A DNA stretch of 64,000 nt from Actinoplanes subtropicus (GTDB lineage Bacteria > Actinomycetota > Actinomycetes > Mycobacteriales > Micromonosporaceae): contig NZ_JOJL01000006.1 in NCBI RefSeq assembly GCF_000721705.1, forward strand, positions 62,001-126,000. The letters are read 5' to 3'. The position numbers and the translations under genes are program-made. Under the pieces are notes generated by a model. It was not told where the DNA came from. It did no database searches and saw only the letters and a program-made list of their open reading frames with translations. Positions 1-7,897 of the stretch are shown here, one piece after another (the stretch's first letter is position 1; each line of letters opens with the position of its first letter).

Positions 1-233
1 GGGCCGAAGTCGAACGCGTACCGCCCGACCGGCGGGGTGGTCGCCACCACCTGGCCGAGCAGGCCCCAGCGGCCCAGCGCGGCGACGCCCGGCGGGTGGA
101 TGACGTGCGTGGAGACGGTGTCGCTGGGGAAGGTGGCCCGGTCGACCAGCAGGGTCCGGTAGCCACGGCGGGCGAGCAGCATGGCGAGTGGTGAGCCGGC
201 GCAGCGCGCGCCCACCACGATGACGTCGTGCAT
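1..233 (-). CDS. FAD-dependent oxidoreductase, N-terminal fragment
   Basis: Only the first 77 or so residues lie in the window; the gene runs off the left edge. It begins MHDVIVVGARCAG, a Rossmann nucleotide-binding start (GxGxxG variant with GARCAG), followed by an acidic residue after the second beta strand (LLVDRATFPSD) and a His-Pro-Pro-Gly segment. This pattern is typical of PHBH/geranylgeranyl-reductase-type flavoproteins (squalene-epoxidase-like monooxygenases or reductases). The substrate cannot be told from this fragment. The family call is good; the exact function is unknown. Confidence 0.75.
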   Translation of the reverse strand, partial: MHDVIVVGARCAGSPLAMLLARRGYRTLLVDRATFPSDTVSTHVIHPPGVAALGRWGLLGQVVATTPPVGRYAFDFG

Positions 234-274
234 CAGGCCATAGTGGAGGAGATCACCGGGTGGGGCAAAGCTCG

Positions 275-1228
275 TCACGGCGGCGTGCCGGCGGTCAGCC
301 GTACGGTGAAGCCGTCGTCGCGGCGGTACAGGCTGACGTGGTTGCAGGCCTGATGGGTGATCCACAGGCCGAGCCCGCCGCCGTCGCCGCGCGGGGCCGG
401 GAGCAGCCCGGCGAAGGGGTCGGTCGGGCCCGGGCCGGCGTCGGTGACCGCGACGACCACCCGGCCGGCGGTCTTCCACACCCGCATCCGGATCGGGCCG
501 TGGCCGTGCCGGTGGGCGTTGCTGACCGTCTCGCTGACCGCGACCACCAGGTCGTCCCGCTCCTGCTCGGTCAGGCTGCCGTCGACGCCGGCCCGCACCG
601 CGTGCCGGGCCTCGGCCGGGGTCGGGTCGGTCAGCTCGCACCGCGGCGGGGTCAGCTCGACCGGGTCGGTGACCGGCCGGCGCGGCTGGACCAGGTAGGT
701 GGCCGGCTCGAGGTAGCCCTGGTTGGGGCGGTGGACGTCGCCCGGCAGCGCGGTGCGCGGGTGGGTGCGCAGCACGTCGTCGACCACCGGGGCGGGCGTG
801 GTCCGCAGGTCGTACGCGCACATGCTCCAGAGCGGGAATTCGTCGTACGCGTGGTTGATCGCCGACTCGTACCGCGCCCACCAGTCCCAGGTCGCGCCGA
901 ACGCCTGCGGGGCCAGCTCGCCGATGATCCGGATCTGCCCGGCGCCGGCCGACACGTGCTCGGCGAGCAGCCCCCGGTAGGTGCGGATCGCCGAGGCGGG
1001 CCGGGCGTACAGGTCGTCGCCGGTCAGGTAGATCACCGGGCTGCCGGCCGGCAGCGCCGCCCGGACCAGCGCGGCGTTGTGCTCACCGAGCGCGACCACG
1101 GTCGGTTCGCCGGCCGCGACGCCGTCGACCAGGAACGGGACGACCACGCCGAGCAGGTGCTCGTCGGTGTCGTAGCAGATCGCTTCGTGGAAGCAGCCGA
1201 TGTGCCCGGCGGCGGCGCCCGTCCTCAT
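275..1228 (-). CDS. MEDS-domain / RsbW-like ATPase regulator
   Basis: 317 aa. The N-terminal part (about residues 8-170, starting GHIGCFHEAICYDTDEHLL) matches the MEDS sensory domain found in DcmR-type regulators. The C-terminal part carries a serine-kinase-like HATPase (VSETVSNAHRHGHGPI, then DAGPGPTD and GGGLGLW) as in anti-sigma factors of the RsbW family. Such fusions are common in actinomycetes and are thought to tie a ligand signal to anti-sigma or partner-switching control. A longer frame reaches 1345, but the ATG at 1228 places the start directly before the MEDS domain. No partner anti-sigma antagonist lies next to it. Confidence 0.8.
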   Translation of the reverse strand: MRTGAAAGHIGCFHEAICYDTDEHLLGVVVPFLVDGVAAGEPTVVALGEHNAALVRAALPAGSPVIYLTGDDLYARPASAIRTYRGLLAEHVSAGAGQIRIIGELAPQAFGATWDWWARYESAINHAYDEFPLWSMCAYDLRTTPAPVVDDVLRTHPRTALPGDVHRPNQGYLEPATYLVQPRRPVTDPVELTPPRCELTDPTPAEARHAVRAGVDGSLTEQERDDLVVAVSETVSNAHRHGHGPIRMRVWKTAGRVVVAVTDAGPGPTDPFAGLLPAPRGDGGGLGLWITHQACNHVSLYRRDDGFTVRLTAGTPP

Positions 1229-1422
1229 CCTGCGCTCTTCGGGGCGGGCCGTCGCAGGGGGAACGGTGGTTCGCCGGGTGGGGCGCCGCCGTCCCGCTCG
1301 CCGCAGAGGACCGCCATGCAACCGGACTACCCGAAACCTGTCCAACGAAAACTGTGGACATCGTTTCTCCCGGGCCGGCCATCGGGCGCATGCGGCCGGT
1401 GGCCGCGGGGTAACCGGGGATC

Positions 1423-2856
1423 ATGTCCCTCGGAACGATCCGCACCGATGTGCCGGCCCGGCTCGACCGGTTGCCCTGGGCGCGCTGGCACTGGATGATC
1501 GTCATCGGGCTTGGCACGGTCTGGATCCTGGACGGGCTCGAGGTCACGATCGTCGGCAACCTCTCCGGCCGGCTGGCCGAGCCGGGCAGCGGCCTGGGCA
1601 TCACGCAGAGCCAGGTCACCGGGCTGGGCGCGGCGATGTACGTGGCCGGCGCCTGCTGCGGCGCGCTGTTCTTCGGCTGGCTCACCGACCGGTTCGGCCG
1701 CAAGAAGCTGTTCATCATCACGCTCGGCGTCTACCTGTTCGGCACCGCGATGACCGGGCTCTCTTTCGCCGTCTGGTGGTTCTTCCTGTTCCGGTTCATC
1801 ACCGGGGCCGGGATCGGCGGCGAGTACGCGGCGATCAACTCGGCGATCGACGAGCTGATCCCGAAGAAGCACCGCGGCCGGATCGACCTGATGATCAACG
1901 GCAGCTACTGGGCGGGCGCGGCGTTCGGCGCACTGCTCACCGTGCCGATCCTCACCCAGCTGCCGGTGAGCTGGGGCTGGCGGGTGGCGTTCGGCCTCGG
2001 CGTGCTGCTCGGCCTGGTGATCCTGCTGGTCCGCCGGCACGTGCCGGAGAGCCCGCGCTGGCTGTTCATCCACGGCCGCGGCGACGAGGCGGAGGCGCTG
2101 GTACGCGGCGTCGAGGAGGAGGTCGAGCGGGAGGACCACGTCGGCCTCGAGCCGGTCGACACCACCATCGAGATCCACCAGCGCCGGACGATCGGCTTCG
2201 GCACGATCGCGAAGACGCTGGTCAGCCGGTATCCGAAGCGGGCCGGGCTGGGGCTCGCGCTCTTCGTCGGGCAGGCGTTCCTCTACAACGCGATCACCTT
2301 CGGGTACGCGCAGATCCTCCAGACCTTCTTCAAGGTGCCCTCGGGCAACACCGGGTACTACTTCGCAGTGATCGCGGTCGGCAACCTGCTCGGGCCGCTG
2401 CTGCTCGCGCCGTTGTTCGACTCGGTCGGCCGGAAGATCATGATCACCGGCACGTACGTCGTCTCCGGGGTCTTGCTCCTGGGCACGGCCTGGCTGTTCG
2501 GGCAGGGCGCGCTGAACGCGACCACGATGACGGCCTGCTGGTGCGTGGTGCTGTTCTTCGCCTCGGCCGGGGCGAGCTCGGCCTACCTGACGGTCAGCGA
2601 GATCTTCCCGATGGAGACCCGGGCCCTGGCCATCGCGTTCTTCTACGCGGTCGGCACGGCGGCCGGCGGCATCACCGGGCCGCTGCTCTTCGCCCACCTG
2701 GTCGGCACCGGCGAGGTCGGCGACACGGTCACCGCGTTCGTCATCGGCGCCCTCGTGATGATCGCGGGCGGCCTGGTCGAGGCGGTGCTCGGGGTCCGGG
2801 CGGAGCGGCGGAGCCTGGAGGAGATCGCGACACCGCTGACCGCCGCCGACGCGTAG
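1423..2856 (+). CDS. MFS transporter, sugar-porter-like
   Basis: 477 aa and twelve predicted membrane segments. It shows the MFS signature between TM2 and TM3 (GWLTDRFGRKKL) with a related copy in the second half (DSVGRKIM), plus RFITGAGIGGEYA and PESPRWL after TM6, as in the sugar porter/aromatic acid:H+ symporter branch. It is probably an inner-membrane importer or exporter of a small organic solute; the substrate is not determinable. Its final codons (ATPLTAADA) are the first copy of a 38-bp tandem repeat that continues past the stop, so the true ancestral C-terminus may have been altered. Confidence 0.9.
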   Translation: MSLGTIRTDVPARLDRLPWARWHWMIVIGLGTVWILDGLEVTIVGNLSGRLAEPGSGLGITQSQVTGLGAAMYVAGACCGALFFGWLTDRFGRKKLFIITLGVYLFGTAMTGLSFAVWWFFLFRFITGAGIGGEYAAINSAIDELIPKKHRGRIDLMINGSYWAGAAFGALLTVPILTQLPVSWGWRVAFGLGVLLGLVILLVRRHVPESPRWLFIHGRGDEAEALVRGVEEEVEREDHVGLEPVDTTIEIHQRRTIGFGTIAKTLVSRYPKRAGLGLALFVGQAFLYNAITFGYAQILQTFFKVPSGNTGYYFAVIAVGNLLGPLLLAPLFDSVGRKIMITGTYVVSGVLLLGTAWLFGQGALNATTMTACWCVVLFFASAGASSAYLTVSEIFPMETRALAIAFFYAVGTAAGGITGPLLFAHLVGTGEVGDTVTAFVIGALVMIAGGLVEAVLGVRAERRSLEEIATPLTAADA

Positions 2857-3023
2857 CAGAGGTCGCGACACCGCTGACCGCCGCCGACGCGTAGCGGAGG
2901 TCGCGACACCGCTGACCGCCGCCGACGCGTAGCGGAGGTCGCGACTCCGCTGACCGCCGCCGACGCGTAGCGGAGGTCGCCACGGAGCGGAGGTCGCCAC
3001 GGAGCGGTGGTCACCGTGTAGCG
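2821..3023 (+). repeat. 38-bp tandem repeat running out of the MFS gene, then 17-bp units
   Basis: Four nearly perfect 38-bp copies occupy 2821-2858, 2859-2896, 2897-2934 and 2935-2972, each containing GACACCGCTGACCGCC (GACTCC in the fourth) and GACGCGTAGC. They are followed by three 17-bp units at 2973, 2990 and 3007 beginning GAGGTCGCC, GAGGTCGCC and GTGGTCACC. The first copy encodes the last residues and stop of the MFS transporter; the rest is noncoding. Because 38 is not a multiple of three the copies are not an in-frame protein repeat. No other gene is seen between 2857 and 3048. Confidence 0.95.
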
Positions 3024-3048
3024 GGGGGCCGCCGCGTAAGGTCGGATC

Positions 3049-3687
3049 ATGCTCGCGGTGGCCCATCGGGGCGGCAACTCGCTCGCCGGCCTGCGGGCCG
3101 CGCTGGACGCCGGGGTCGATCTAGTCGAGGCCGACATCCACCTCTACCGGGGCGCGCTCGAGGTGCGGCACAGCCGGGCGATCGGGCCGCGCCTCTACTG
3201 GGACCGGAGCACCGGCGTGACCCGGCGGCGCGACGTGGTGGTGCCGGAGCTGGAGGAGGTGCTGGCGGTCGCCGGCGGGGACCCACGGCTGATGCTCGAC
3301 CTCAAGGGGCCGTCGCTCGCGGTCGCCGGGCGGGTGGCGTCGACGCTGCGGTCCCGTCAGCCCACGGTGCCCGTGGCGGTGTGCACCAAGCAGTGGCGGA
3401 TGCTCGACGCGTTCGCCGGGGACGCGAACGTACGGCGGATCCTGTCGGCGGCCAATCCGCGGCAGCTGGCCCGGCTGCGGGCGCGGCTGCGCGGCGAGCG
3501 GGTGCACGGCGTCTCCATCCGGCTGCGGCTGCTGACCCCGGAGATCGTGGCCGAGCTGCGCCGCTCCACCGACCTGATCATGGCCTGGTCGGTGGACACC
3601 GAGCCCGAGCTGGACCGCTCGTTCGAGCTCGGGGTCACCGGAGTGATCAGCAAGAACATGGCGCTGCTCGGCCGCCTCGCGCGGTAG
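3049..3687 (+). CDS. Glycerophosphodiester phosphodiesterase
   Basis: 212 aa GDPD-family TIM-barrel enzyme that hydrolyses glycerophosphodiesters to glycerol-3-phosphate and an alcohol. The start AHRGGNS gives the catalytic HRG, VEADIHL gives the metal-binding Glu-Ala-Asp, and LMLDLKG and AWSVDTEPELDR are the usual later strands. It lacks a signal peptide, so it is probably cytosolic. It is slightly shorter than typical (240-260 aa). An actinobacterial -10-like TAAGGT lies only about 6 nt before the ATG and there is no Shine-Dalgarno sequence, so the mRNA may be leaderless. Confidence 0.88.
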   Translation: MLAVAHRGGNSLAGLRAALDAGVDLVEADIHLYRGALEVRHSRAIGPRLYWDRSTGVTRRRDVVVPELEEVLAVAGGDPRLMLDLKGPSLAVAGRVASTLRSRQPTVPVAVCTKQWRMLDAFAGDANVRRILSAANPRQLARLRARLRGERVHGVSIRLRLLTPEIVAELRRSTDLIMAWSVDTEPELDRSFELGVTGVISKNMALLGRLAR

Positions 3688-3779
3688 GCGCTGCCCGGCG
3701 AACCGGCGCTGGACCGGGACTGCGCCGTTGTCCGCTGCGGGCTGAACCGCGCGGACTCCCGGATCGGTACGGTGAACCC

Positions 3780-4163
3780 ATGACGGAGAAGGCACGTACC
3801 CGGCCCCTGCTGCGCACCGTCGTCGGCGAGGTGCTGCGGCGCCACCGGCAGGAGCAGCGGCGCACGCTCGCCGAGGTGGCCAAGGAGGCGTGTGTCTCGG
3901 TGCCCTATCTGTCCGAGGTCGAGCGGGGGCTCAAGGAGCCGAGCTCCGAGGTACTGGCCGCCGTCTGCGACTCGCTGCGGATCGAGCTGCCCGACCTGCT
4001 GGCCGAGGTGCGGCGCGACCTCACCTACGCCGCCGCCCCCGTCCTGCGCCTGGCCGACGCCCGCCTCCAGCGCGCCGCCCTGGGCCGGGCCAGGACCGGC
4101 CAGGCCCAGATCAGCCGCCCGGCCCCGCCCTCCAGCGGCGGCGTGATGCTGCTCGCGGCCTGA
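3780..4163 (+). CDS. clgR: ClgR-like XRE transcriptional regulator of clp genes
   Basis: 127 aa. An HTH_3 domain (residues 15-75: VVGEVLRRHRQEQRRTLAEV, then VSVPYLSEVERGLKEPSSEV and LAAVCDSLRI) closely follows the ClgR pattern known from Streptomyces, Corynebacterium and Mycobacterium, where ClgR activates clpP and other protease genes. Its gene converges on a clpP pair, supporting the call. The protein ends GGVMLLAA; ClgR proteins are themselves ClpP substrates through C-terminal hydrophobic/Ala-Ala tails, and LAA resembles the ssrA tag, so a built-in degron is likely. The symbol rests on similarity and context, not on a functional test. Confidence 0.78.
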   Translation: MTEKARTRPLLRTVVGEVLRRHRQEQRRTLAEVAKEACVSVPYLSEVERGLKEPSSEVLAAVCDSLRIELPDLLAEVRRDLTYAAAPVLRLADARLQRAALGRARTGQAQISRPAPPSSGGVMLLAA

Positions 4164-4181
4164 GCCGCCCCGCGCAAAGCA

Positions 4182-4901
4182 TCAGCCGCCGCCGCAAAGC
4201 GGGCGGCGCGTCAGAAACGGCGGCGCCGCAAGTTGTGCGGCGCCGCAAGACGTGCGCCCCAGAACGCGCGGCGCCCCAGAACGCGCGGCGCCCCAGAACG
4301 CGCGGCGCCCCAGAACGCGCGGCGCCCCAGAACGCGCGGCGCCCAGGCCGTAGGCGACCGCCTCCGCCGCCGTCAGGGTCATGCTGCGGTCGGTGTCCGC
4401 CCGGATCTTCGGCACCGGGTGACCGGTGTGGTCGGCCAGGATCTGGTCCATCTCGGCGCGCACCTTGGCCACCTCCTTCGCCTCGACCGCGAGATCCGGC
4501 AGCGTGCCGCGGGCCTGGCTGGACGGCTGGTGCAGGGTCACCTTCGCGTGCCGCAGCACCGAGCGCTTCCCGGGCGTCCCCGCCGCGAGCAGGGCCGCCG
4601 CCGCGGACGCCGCCTGACCCACGCAGATGGTGGCAATGGCGCAGCGTACGAAATGCATGGTGTCGTAGATCGCGGTGAGCGCGCTGAACGACCCGCCCGG
4701 CGAATTGATGTAGAGCGCGATCTCCTGCTCGCCGGAGGACTCCAGGTGGAGCAGCTGGGCGATCACCACGTTGGCGACCCCGTCGTCGATCTCGGTGCCG
4801 AGGAAGATGATCCGGTCGGAGAGCAGCCGGGAATAGATGTCGTAGGCGCGCTCCCCGTTCGGCGTCTTCTCCACCACGGTCGGAATCGTGTACTGGCTCA
4901 T
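4182..4901 (-). CDS. clpP: ATP-dependent Clp protease proteolytic subunit with repeat-derived C-terminus
   Basis: 239 aa, starting [11 protein letters not shown]. ClpP features are intact: YINSPGGS, the catalytic Ser in [20 protein letters not shown], His in VTLHQPSSQ, and Asp in [16 protein letters not shown]. After AVAYGL the normal last helix is missing. Instead about 50 residues of low-complexity sequence follow, with a 17-residue period ([23 protein letters not shown]), encoded by the 17-bp tandem repeat on the opposite strand reading. The ATG overlaps the TGA of the upstream clpP by 4 bp, so the two are translationally coupled. The subunit may still assemble, but its C-terminus is abnormal. 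Confidence 0.88.
   Translation of the reverse strand: MSQYTIPTVVEKTPNGERAYDIYSRLLSDRIIFLGTEIDDGVANVVIAQLLHLESSGEQEIALYINSPGGSFSALTAIYDTMHFVRCAIATICVGQAASAAAALLAAGTPGKRSVLRHAKVTLHQPSSQARGTLPDLAVEAKEVAKVRAEMDQILADHTGHPVPKIRADTDRSMTLTAAEAVAYGLGAARSGAPRVLGRRAFWGAARSGAPRVLGRTSCGAAQLAAPPFLTRRPLCGGG
4254..4346. repeat. 17-bp tandem repeat inside the clpP 3' end
   Basis: Five perfect head-to-tail copies of the 17-bp unit GCGCCCCAGAACGCGCG start at 4254, 4271, 4288, 4305 and 4322, with a partial sixth copy to 4346. On the minus strand they form the C-terminal codons of the clpP gene, giving a 17-residue protein period. A looser G+C-rich degenerate flank continues to about 4190. Confidence 0.96.
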
Positions 4902-5506
4902 GCGCTCAGCCCCATCGGCTCGAGGGTCAGGCCCGGCCGCACGTCGTCGACCCGGTCCAGGATGTGGTCGATGAGGCCGTAGTCGCGGGCCTCCTCGGCG
5001 GTGAACCACCGGTCGCGCCGGCTGTCCAGCTCGACCGTCGCGTACGGCTGCCCGGTGTGTTCCGCCGTGAGCCGCAGCAGCCGGGCGCCGATCCGCTCCA
5101 GCTGGTCGGCGTAGATCTCGACGTCGGCCGCCGTGCCGCCGAACCCGGCCGACCCCTGGTGCATGAGCACCTGCGCGTTCGGCAGGCAGAACCGCTTACC
5201 GGGGGTGCCCGCGGTGAGCAGGAACTGGCCCATGCTGCCGGCCAGCCCGAGCGCGAGCGTGCTCACCTCGTTCGGGATCAGCCGCATGGTGTCGTAGATG
5301 GCCAGGCCGGCGCTGACCGACCCGCCCGGCGAGTTGATGTACAGGCTGATCGGGGCGCGCGGGTCCTCGGCGGACAGCAGCAGGAGCTGGCCGCAGAGCC
5401 GGTTGGCGATCGGGTCGTCGACCTCCTGACCGAGGACGATGATGCGCTGGTGCAGCAGGCGGGCCGTGACCTGGTCGTCCACGGATCCGGCGATGGCGGG
5501 TTGCAT
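4898..5506 (-). CDS. clpP: ATP-dependent Clp protease proteolytic subunit
   Basis: 202 aa, a full-length ClpP serine peptidase that forms the tetradecameric chamber with an AAA+ unfoldase. Visible features are [37 protein letters not shown], catalytic Ser in [18 protein letters not shown], His in VLMHQG, and Asp in [14 protein letters not shown], with a normal end ([16 protein letters not shown]). The ATG at 5506 is preceded by GGAGAGGAG at good spacing. It is the first gene of a two-gene clpP operon. Actinobacteria usually carry several clpP genes, and this stand-alone pair beside clgR looks like the accessory, stress-induced type rather than the clpP1P2-clpX housekeeping operon. That assignment is inferred. 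Confidence 0.93.
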   Translation of the reverse strand: MQPAIAGSVDDQVTARLLHQRIIVLGQEVDDPIANRLCGQLLLLSAEDPRAPISLYINSPGGSVSAGLAIYDTMRLIPNEVSTLALGLAGSMGQFLLTAGTPGKRFCLPNAQVLMHQGSAGFGGTAADVEIYADQLERIGARLLRLTAEHTGQPYATVELDSRRDRWFTAEEARDYGLIDHILDRVDDVRPGLTLEPMGLSA

Positions 5507-5586
5507 GATGACTCCTCTCCAGTCCCTGTCACCCACCATCGAGCCCCGGACCGCGGCGCACCAAGCCGATCTGCTGTTGGCAGATG

Positions 5587-6393
5587 TCAGCCGGTCACCG
5601 GCTCCGGCTCGGCCGTCGGGTCCACCCCGGCGAGGAAGCCGGCCGCGTTGTCCCGGATCCGGGTCGCGCCGAGCGCCGCCGCCCAGCGCTCGACCTCGGT
5701 GGCCAGCGCCACCGCCGCCGGCTCGTCGCCGGCGTCCCGGGCCAGCACGGCCAGCAGCAACTGCTGGGAGAGCGTGCCGGTCACCCGGCCGGCCCGCGCG
5801 CCCAGCGCCGTCGCCCGGCGCCAGCGGTCGAGCGCGGCCGCGTGGTCGCCGTTGTCGTGGTCGTGGTCGCCGAGGTGGCGCAGCGCCTCCCGGGCGAGCA
5901 GGTCGTCCCGGCCCTCGCCGGCCGCCAGCGCCGCCTCGTAGCGGGCCGGCGCCGCCTGCCGGTCGGCGCGCAGGTTGTCCGCGATCACCCCGCGGTAGAA
6001 GTCGGCCCAGCCCGCCTCGACCGGGCCCGGCGCCGTCGCCCGCAGCCGCGCGCCGCGGCGTTCGACCTCCGCGATCGCCTCCGGGTCCTTGCCGGCCGGC
6101 CCCGGCTGGAAGTGCTCGCCGGCCGGGTGGATCAGCCGGAGATAGTCGTTGCGCAGGCGCAGGAAGTCCAGTTCCCAACCGTCCGCGCCGGCCTTCTCGG
6201 CGGCCGCGATCCGCTCCCCCGCGGTCTCCGTGCCGGCCCACCAGTCCTGCTCGAGCGCCACCTCGGCCGCCGCCAGCGCGATCCGGGGTGCCGGGCCCGG
6301 CACCGCGTCCAGCAGCGCAAGCGCCCGTTCCCAGCGGCCGCCGTGGGAGAGTTCGACGGCCGCGGCGGCCACCTCATCCGTGAATGTCGTCAT
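5587..6393 (-). CDS. TPR-like protein of unknown function
   Basis: 268 aa from the ATG at 6393 (MTTFTDEVAAAAVELSHGGR). The sequence is alpha-helical and Ala/Leu/Arg rich, with degenerate tetratricopeptide-like helix pairs (RWERALALLDAVPG, RYEAALAAGEGRDDLL, ALDRWRRATALGARAG). No catalytic motif, signal peptide or membrane segment is visible. It is divergently transcribed from a MarR regulator with an operator-like inverted repeat between the two, so it is the likely target of that regulator. The biological role is unknown. Confidence 0.7.
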   Translation of the reverse strand: MTTFTDEVAAAAVELSHGGRWERALALLDAVPGPAPRIALAAAEVALEQDWWAGTETAGERIAAAEKAGADGWELDFLRLRNDYLRLIHPAGEHFQPGPAGKDPEAIAEVERRGARLRATAPGPVEAGWADFYRGVIADNLRADRQAAPARYEAALAAGEGRDDLLAREALRHLGDHDHDNGDHAAALDRWRRATALGARAGRVTGTLSQQLLLAVLARDAGDEPAAVALATEVERWAAALGATRIRDNAAGFLAGVDPTAEPEPVTG

Positions 6394-6404
6394 GGCGCGG
6401 ACGG

Positions 6405-6438
6405 TAGTTTTTCCGAAAACTATCCACAAGAAAACTAC
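6405..6438. promoter_or_regulatory. MarR-type operator between divergent genes
   Basis: TAGTTTT (6405-6411) and AAAACTA (6416-6422) form a perfect inverted repeat around a 4-nt centre. A third matching half-site AAAACTAC lies at 6431-6438 and pairs exactly with GTAGTTTT at 6404-6411. The AT-rich element stands out from the GC-rich surroundings and lies in the 59-bp gap between the divergent TPR-like and MarR genes, where a MarR autoregulatory site would be expected. Confidence 0.75.
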
Positions 6439-6452
6439 TTGCGGAGGTACGC

Positions 6453-6956
6453 GTGGACGGCTCCGTCGACCGGCACCTGGAGATCTGGACCCGCGAGCTG
6501 GCCTGGCTGGACCCGCTCACCGAGGCGATCATGGTGCGGCTCGCCACCGCGTCCCGCCACCTCACCCAGGCCCGCAAGCGGGCGCTGGCGGACAGCGGCC
6601 TCCCGCTCGGCCGGTTCAAGATCCTGCTGGCCCTGCGCCGGCTCGGCCCGCCCTACGCGACCAGCCCGTCGCGGCTGGCCGACACGCTGGGCCTGACCCG
6701 GGGTGCGCTCTCGGTGCGGCTGGGCCCGCTCGAGCGGGCCGGCCTGATCGAGCGCCGGCACCACACCGGCGACCGGCGGCGGGTCGAGGTGCGCCTCACC
6801 GACGCCGGCCACGAGGCCCTCGAGCGGCACCTGAAGGCCGAGAACCGCGACGAGACCGACCTGCTCGCCCCGCTCACCGCCGACGAGCGCCACACCCTCG
6901 ACCACCTGCTGCGCAAACTGCTGCCCGACGACGGGGGCCGCGGGGCACGGGACTGA
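6453..6956 (+). CDS. MarR-family transcriptional regulator
   Basis: 167 aa from a GTG at 6453, 6 nt after GGAGG. It shows the winged-helix of MarR: PSRLADTLGLTRGALSVRLG as recognition region, then ERAGLIERRHHTGDRRRVEV with the wing (GDRR) and VRLTDAG. Such dimers usually repress their own promoter and a divergent gene and are relieved by small phenolic or drug ligands. The palindromic site just upstream and the divergent TPR-like gene fit this arrangement. Confidence 0.9.
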   Translation: MDGSVDRHLEIWTRELAWLDPLTEAIMVRLATASRHLTQARKRALADSGLPLGRFKILLALRRLGPPYATSPSRLADTLGLTRGALSVRLGPLERAGLIERRHHTGDRRRVEVRLTDAGHEALERHLKAENRDETDLLAPLTADERHTLDHLLRKLLPDDGGRGARD

Positions 6957-7037
6957 CGACCACCTCCCCGGCCGGGTACAGTGCCGTCGCTGAATCGGGG
7001 GGCGACCCCGAGTACAAACTGACCCAGGGATGCACAT

Positions 7038-7814
7038 ATGAGGATCAAGTCGGTCGCGGTGAACGGGATCGCCCTGCTCACCCTCGGGGGAGCACTCGCC
7101 GGCTGCAAGGGCTCCGGCAGCGACACCGCCGCCGCGCCCACCCCGACGCAGGTCACCACCTCCGACGCCGCCGCGGCACCGGAGGCGTCCGCGTCCCCGG
7201 CCGCACCGCCCGAGAACGGGGTCGCCAAGCTGACCGCCACCGAGATCGTGGCGAAGGCGAAGGCCGCCCTCAAGTCGGCCAAGTCGTTCCGGGCCGTCGG
7301 CGCGGGCACCGACGGCGGGCAGAAGATGACCATCGACATGGAGGTCAGCGGCACCGACGCGCTGGGCAAGCTCACCATCGGCCAGGGGGCCACCGTCCAA
7401 CTGCTCTCGGTCGGCGGCAAGCACTACATGAAGCCGAACGAGGCGTTCTGGGTCAAGGTCGCCGGCGCCCCGGCCGCCGACGCGAAGAAGTTCGCCAACC
7501 TGGTCGGCGACCGATGGGTCATCGTCAGCGCCAAGAACGCCGACATGAAACAACTCTTCAACCTGGTCAACATCGACGAGATGGTCAAGCTCGACGGCAA
7601 GCTGTCCAAGGGCACGGCGAAGCAGATCGACTCGTACCAGACGATCGGGGTGAAGTCCTCGGGCGGCGACACGTTGTACGTGGCGACCACGGGCAAGCCG
7701 TACCCGATCGAGGAGGTCGAGAAGGACGGCAAGACCACCTTCAGCGATTTCGGGACGGCGTTCACCGACCTGAAGAAGCCGGCCGCGGCCGAGGTCGTCG
7801 ACCTGAACATCTGA
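7038..7814 (+). CDS. Secreted lipoprotein, LppX/LprG-like fold probable
   Basis: 258 aa. A short N-terminal signal peptide ends in a lipobox (LGGALAGC, Cys about residue 23), predicting a diacylglyceryl-anchored lipoprotein on the outer face of the membrane. A Ser/Ala/Thr/Pro linker follows to about residue 65. The remainder (KSFRAVGAGTDGGQKMTIDM, then LSVGGKHYMKPNEAFWVKV, then GDTLYVATTGKPYPIEEVEK) has the alternating strand pattern of LolA-like/LppX_LprAFG lipid-binding proteins. The domain call is by pattern only. It stands alone between a MarR gene and a ketosynthase. Confidence 0.75.
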   Translation: MRIKSVAVNGIALLTLGGALAGCKGSGSDTAAAPTPTQVTTSDAAAAPEASASPAAPPENGVAKLTATEIVAKAKAALKSAKSFRAVGAGTDGGQKMTIDMEVSGTDALGKLTIGQGATVQLLSVGGKHYMKPNEAFWVKVAGAPAADAKKFANLVGDRWVIVSAKNADMKQLFNLVNIDEMVKLDGKLSKGTAKQIDSYQTIGVKSSGGDTLYVATTGKPYPIEEVEKDGKTTFSDFGTAFTDLKKPAAAEVVDLNI

Positions 7815-7897
7815 TCGGGGGGTCCGGTGATCCCGGTTACCGGCGAGGAACAAAGCAAACGGACGGCACCCAGCCGGGCATGCTTGGATTGCTGGCC

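Noticed and set aside
2643..3137. Repetitive minus-strand ORFs over the 38-bp repeat
   Set aside because: Antisense frames kept open only by the tandem repeat; no start signal or domain.
4254..4346. CRISPR-like array
   Set aside because: Units are contiguous 17-bp tandem repeats without spacers, and no cas gene is present.
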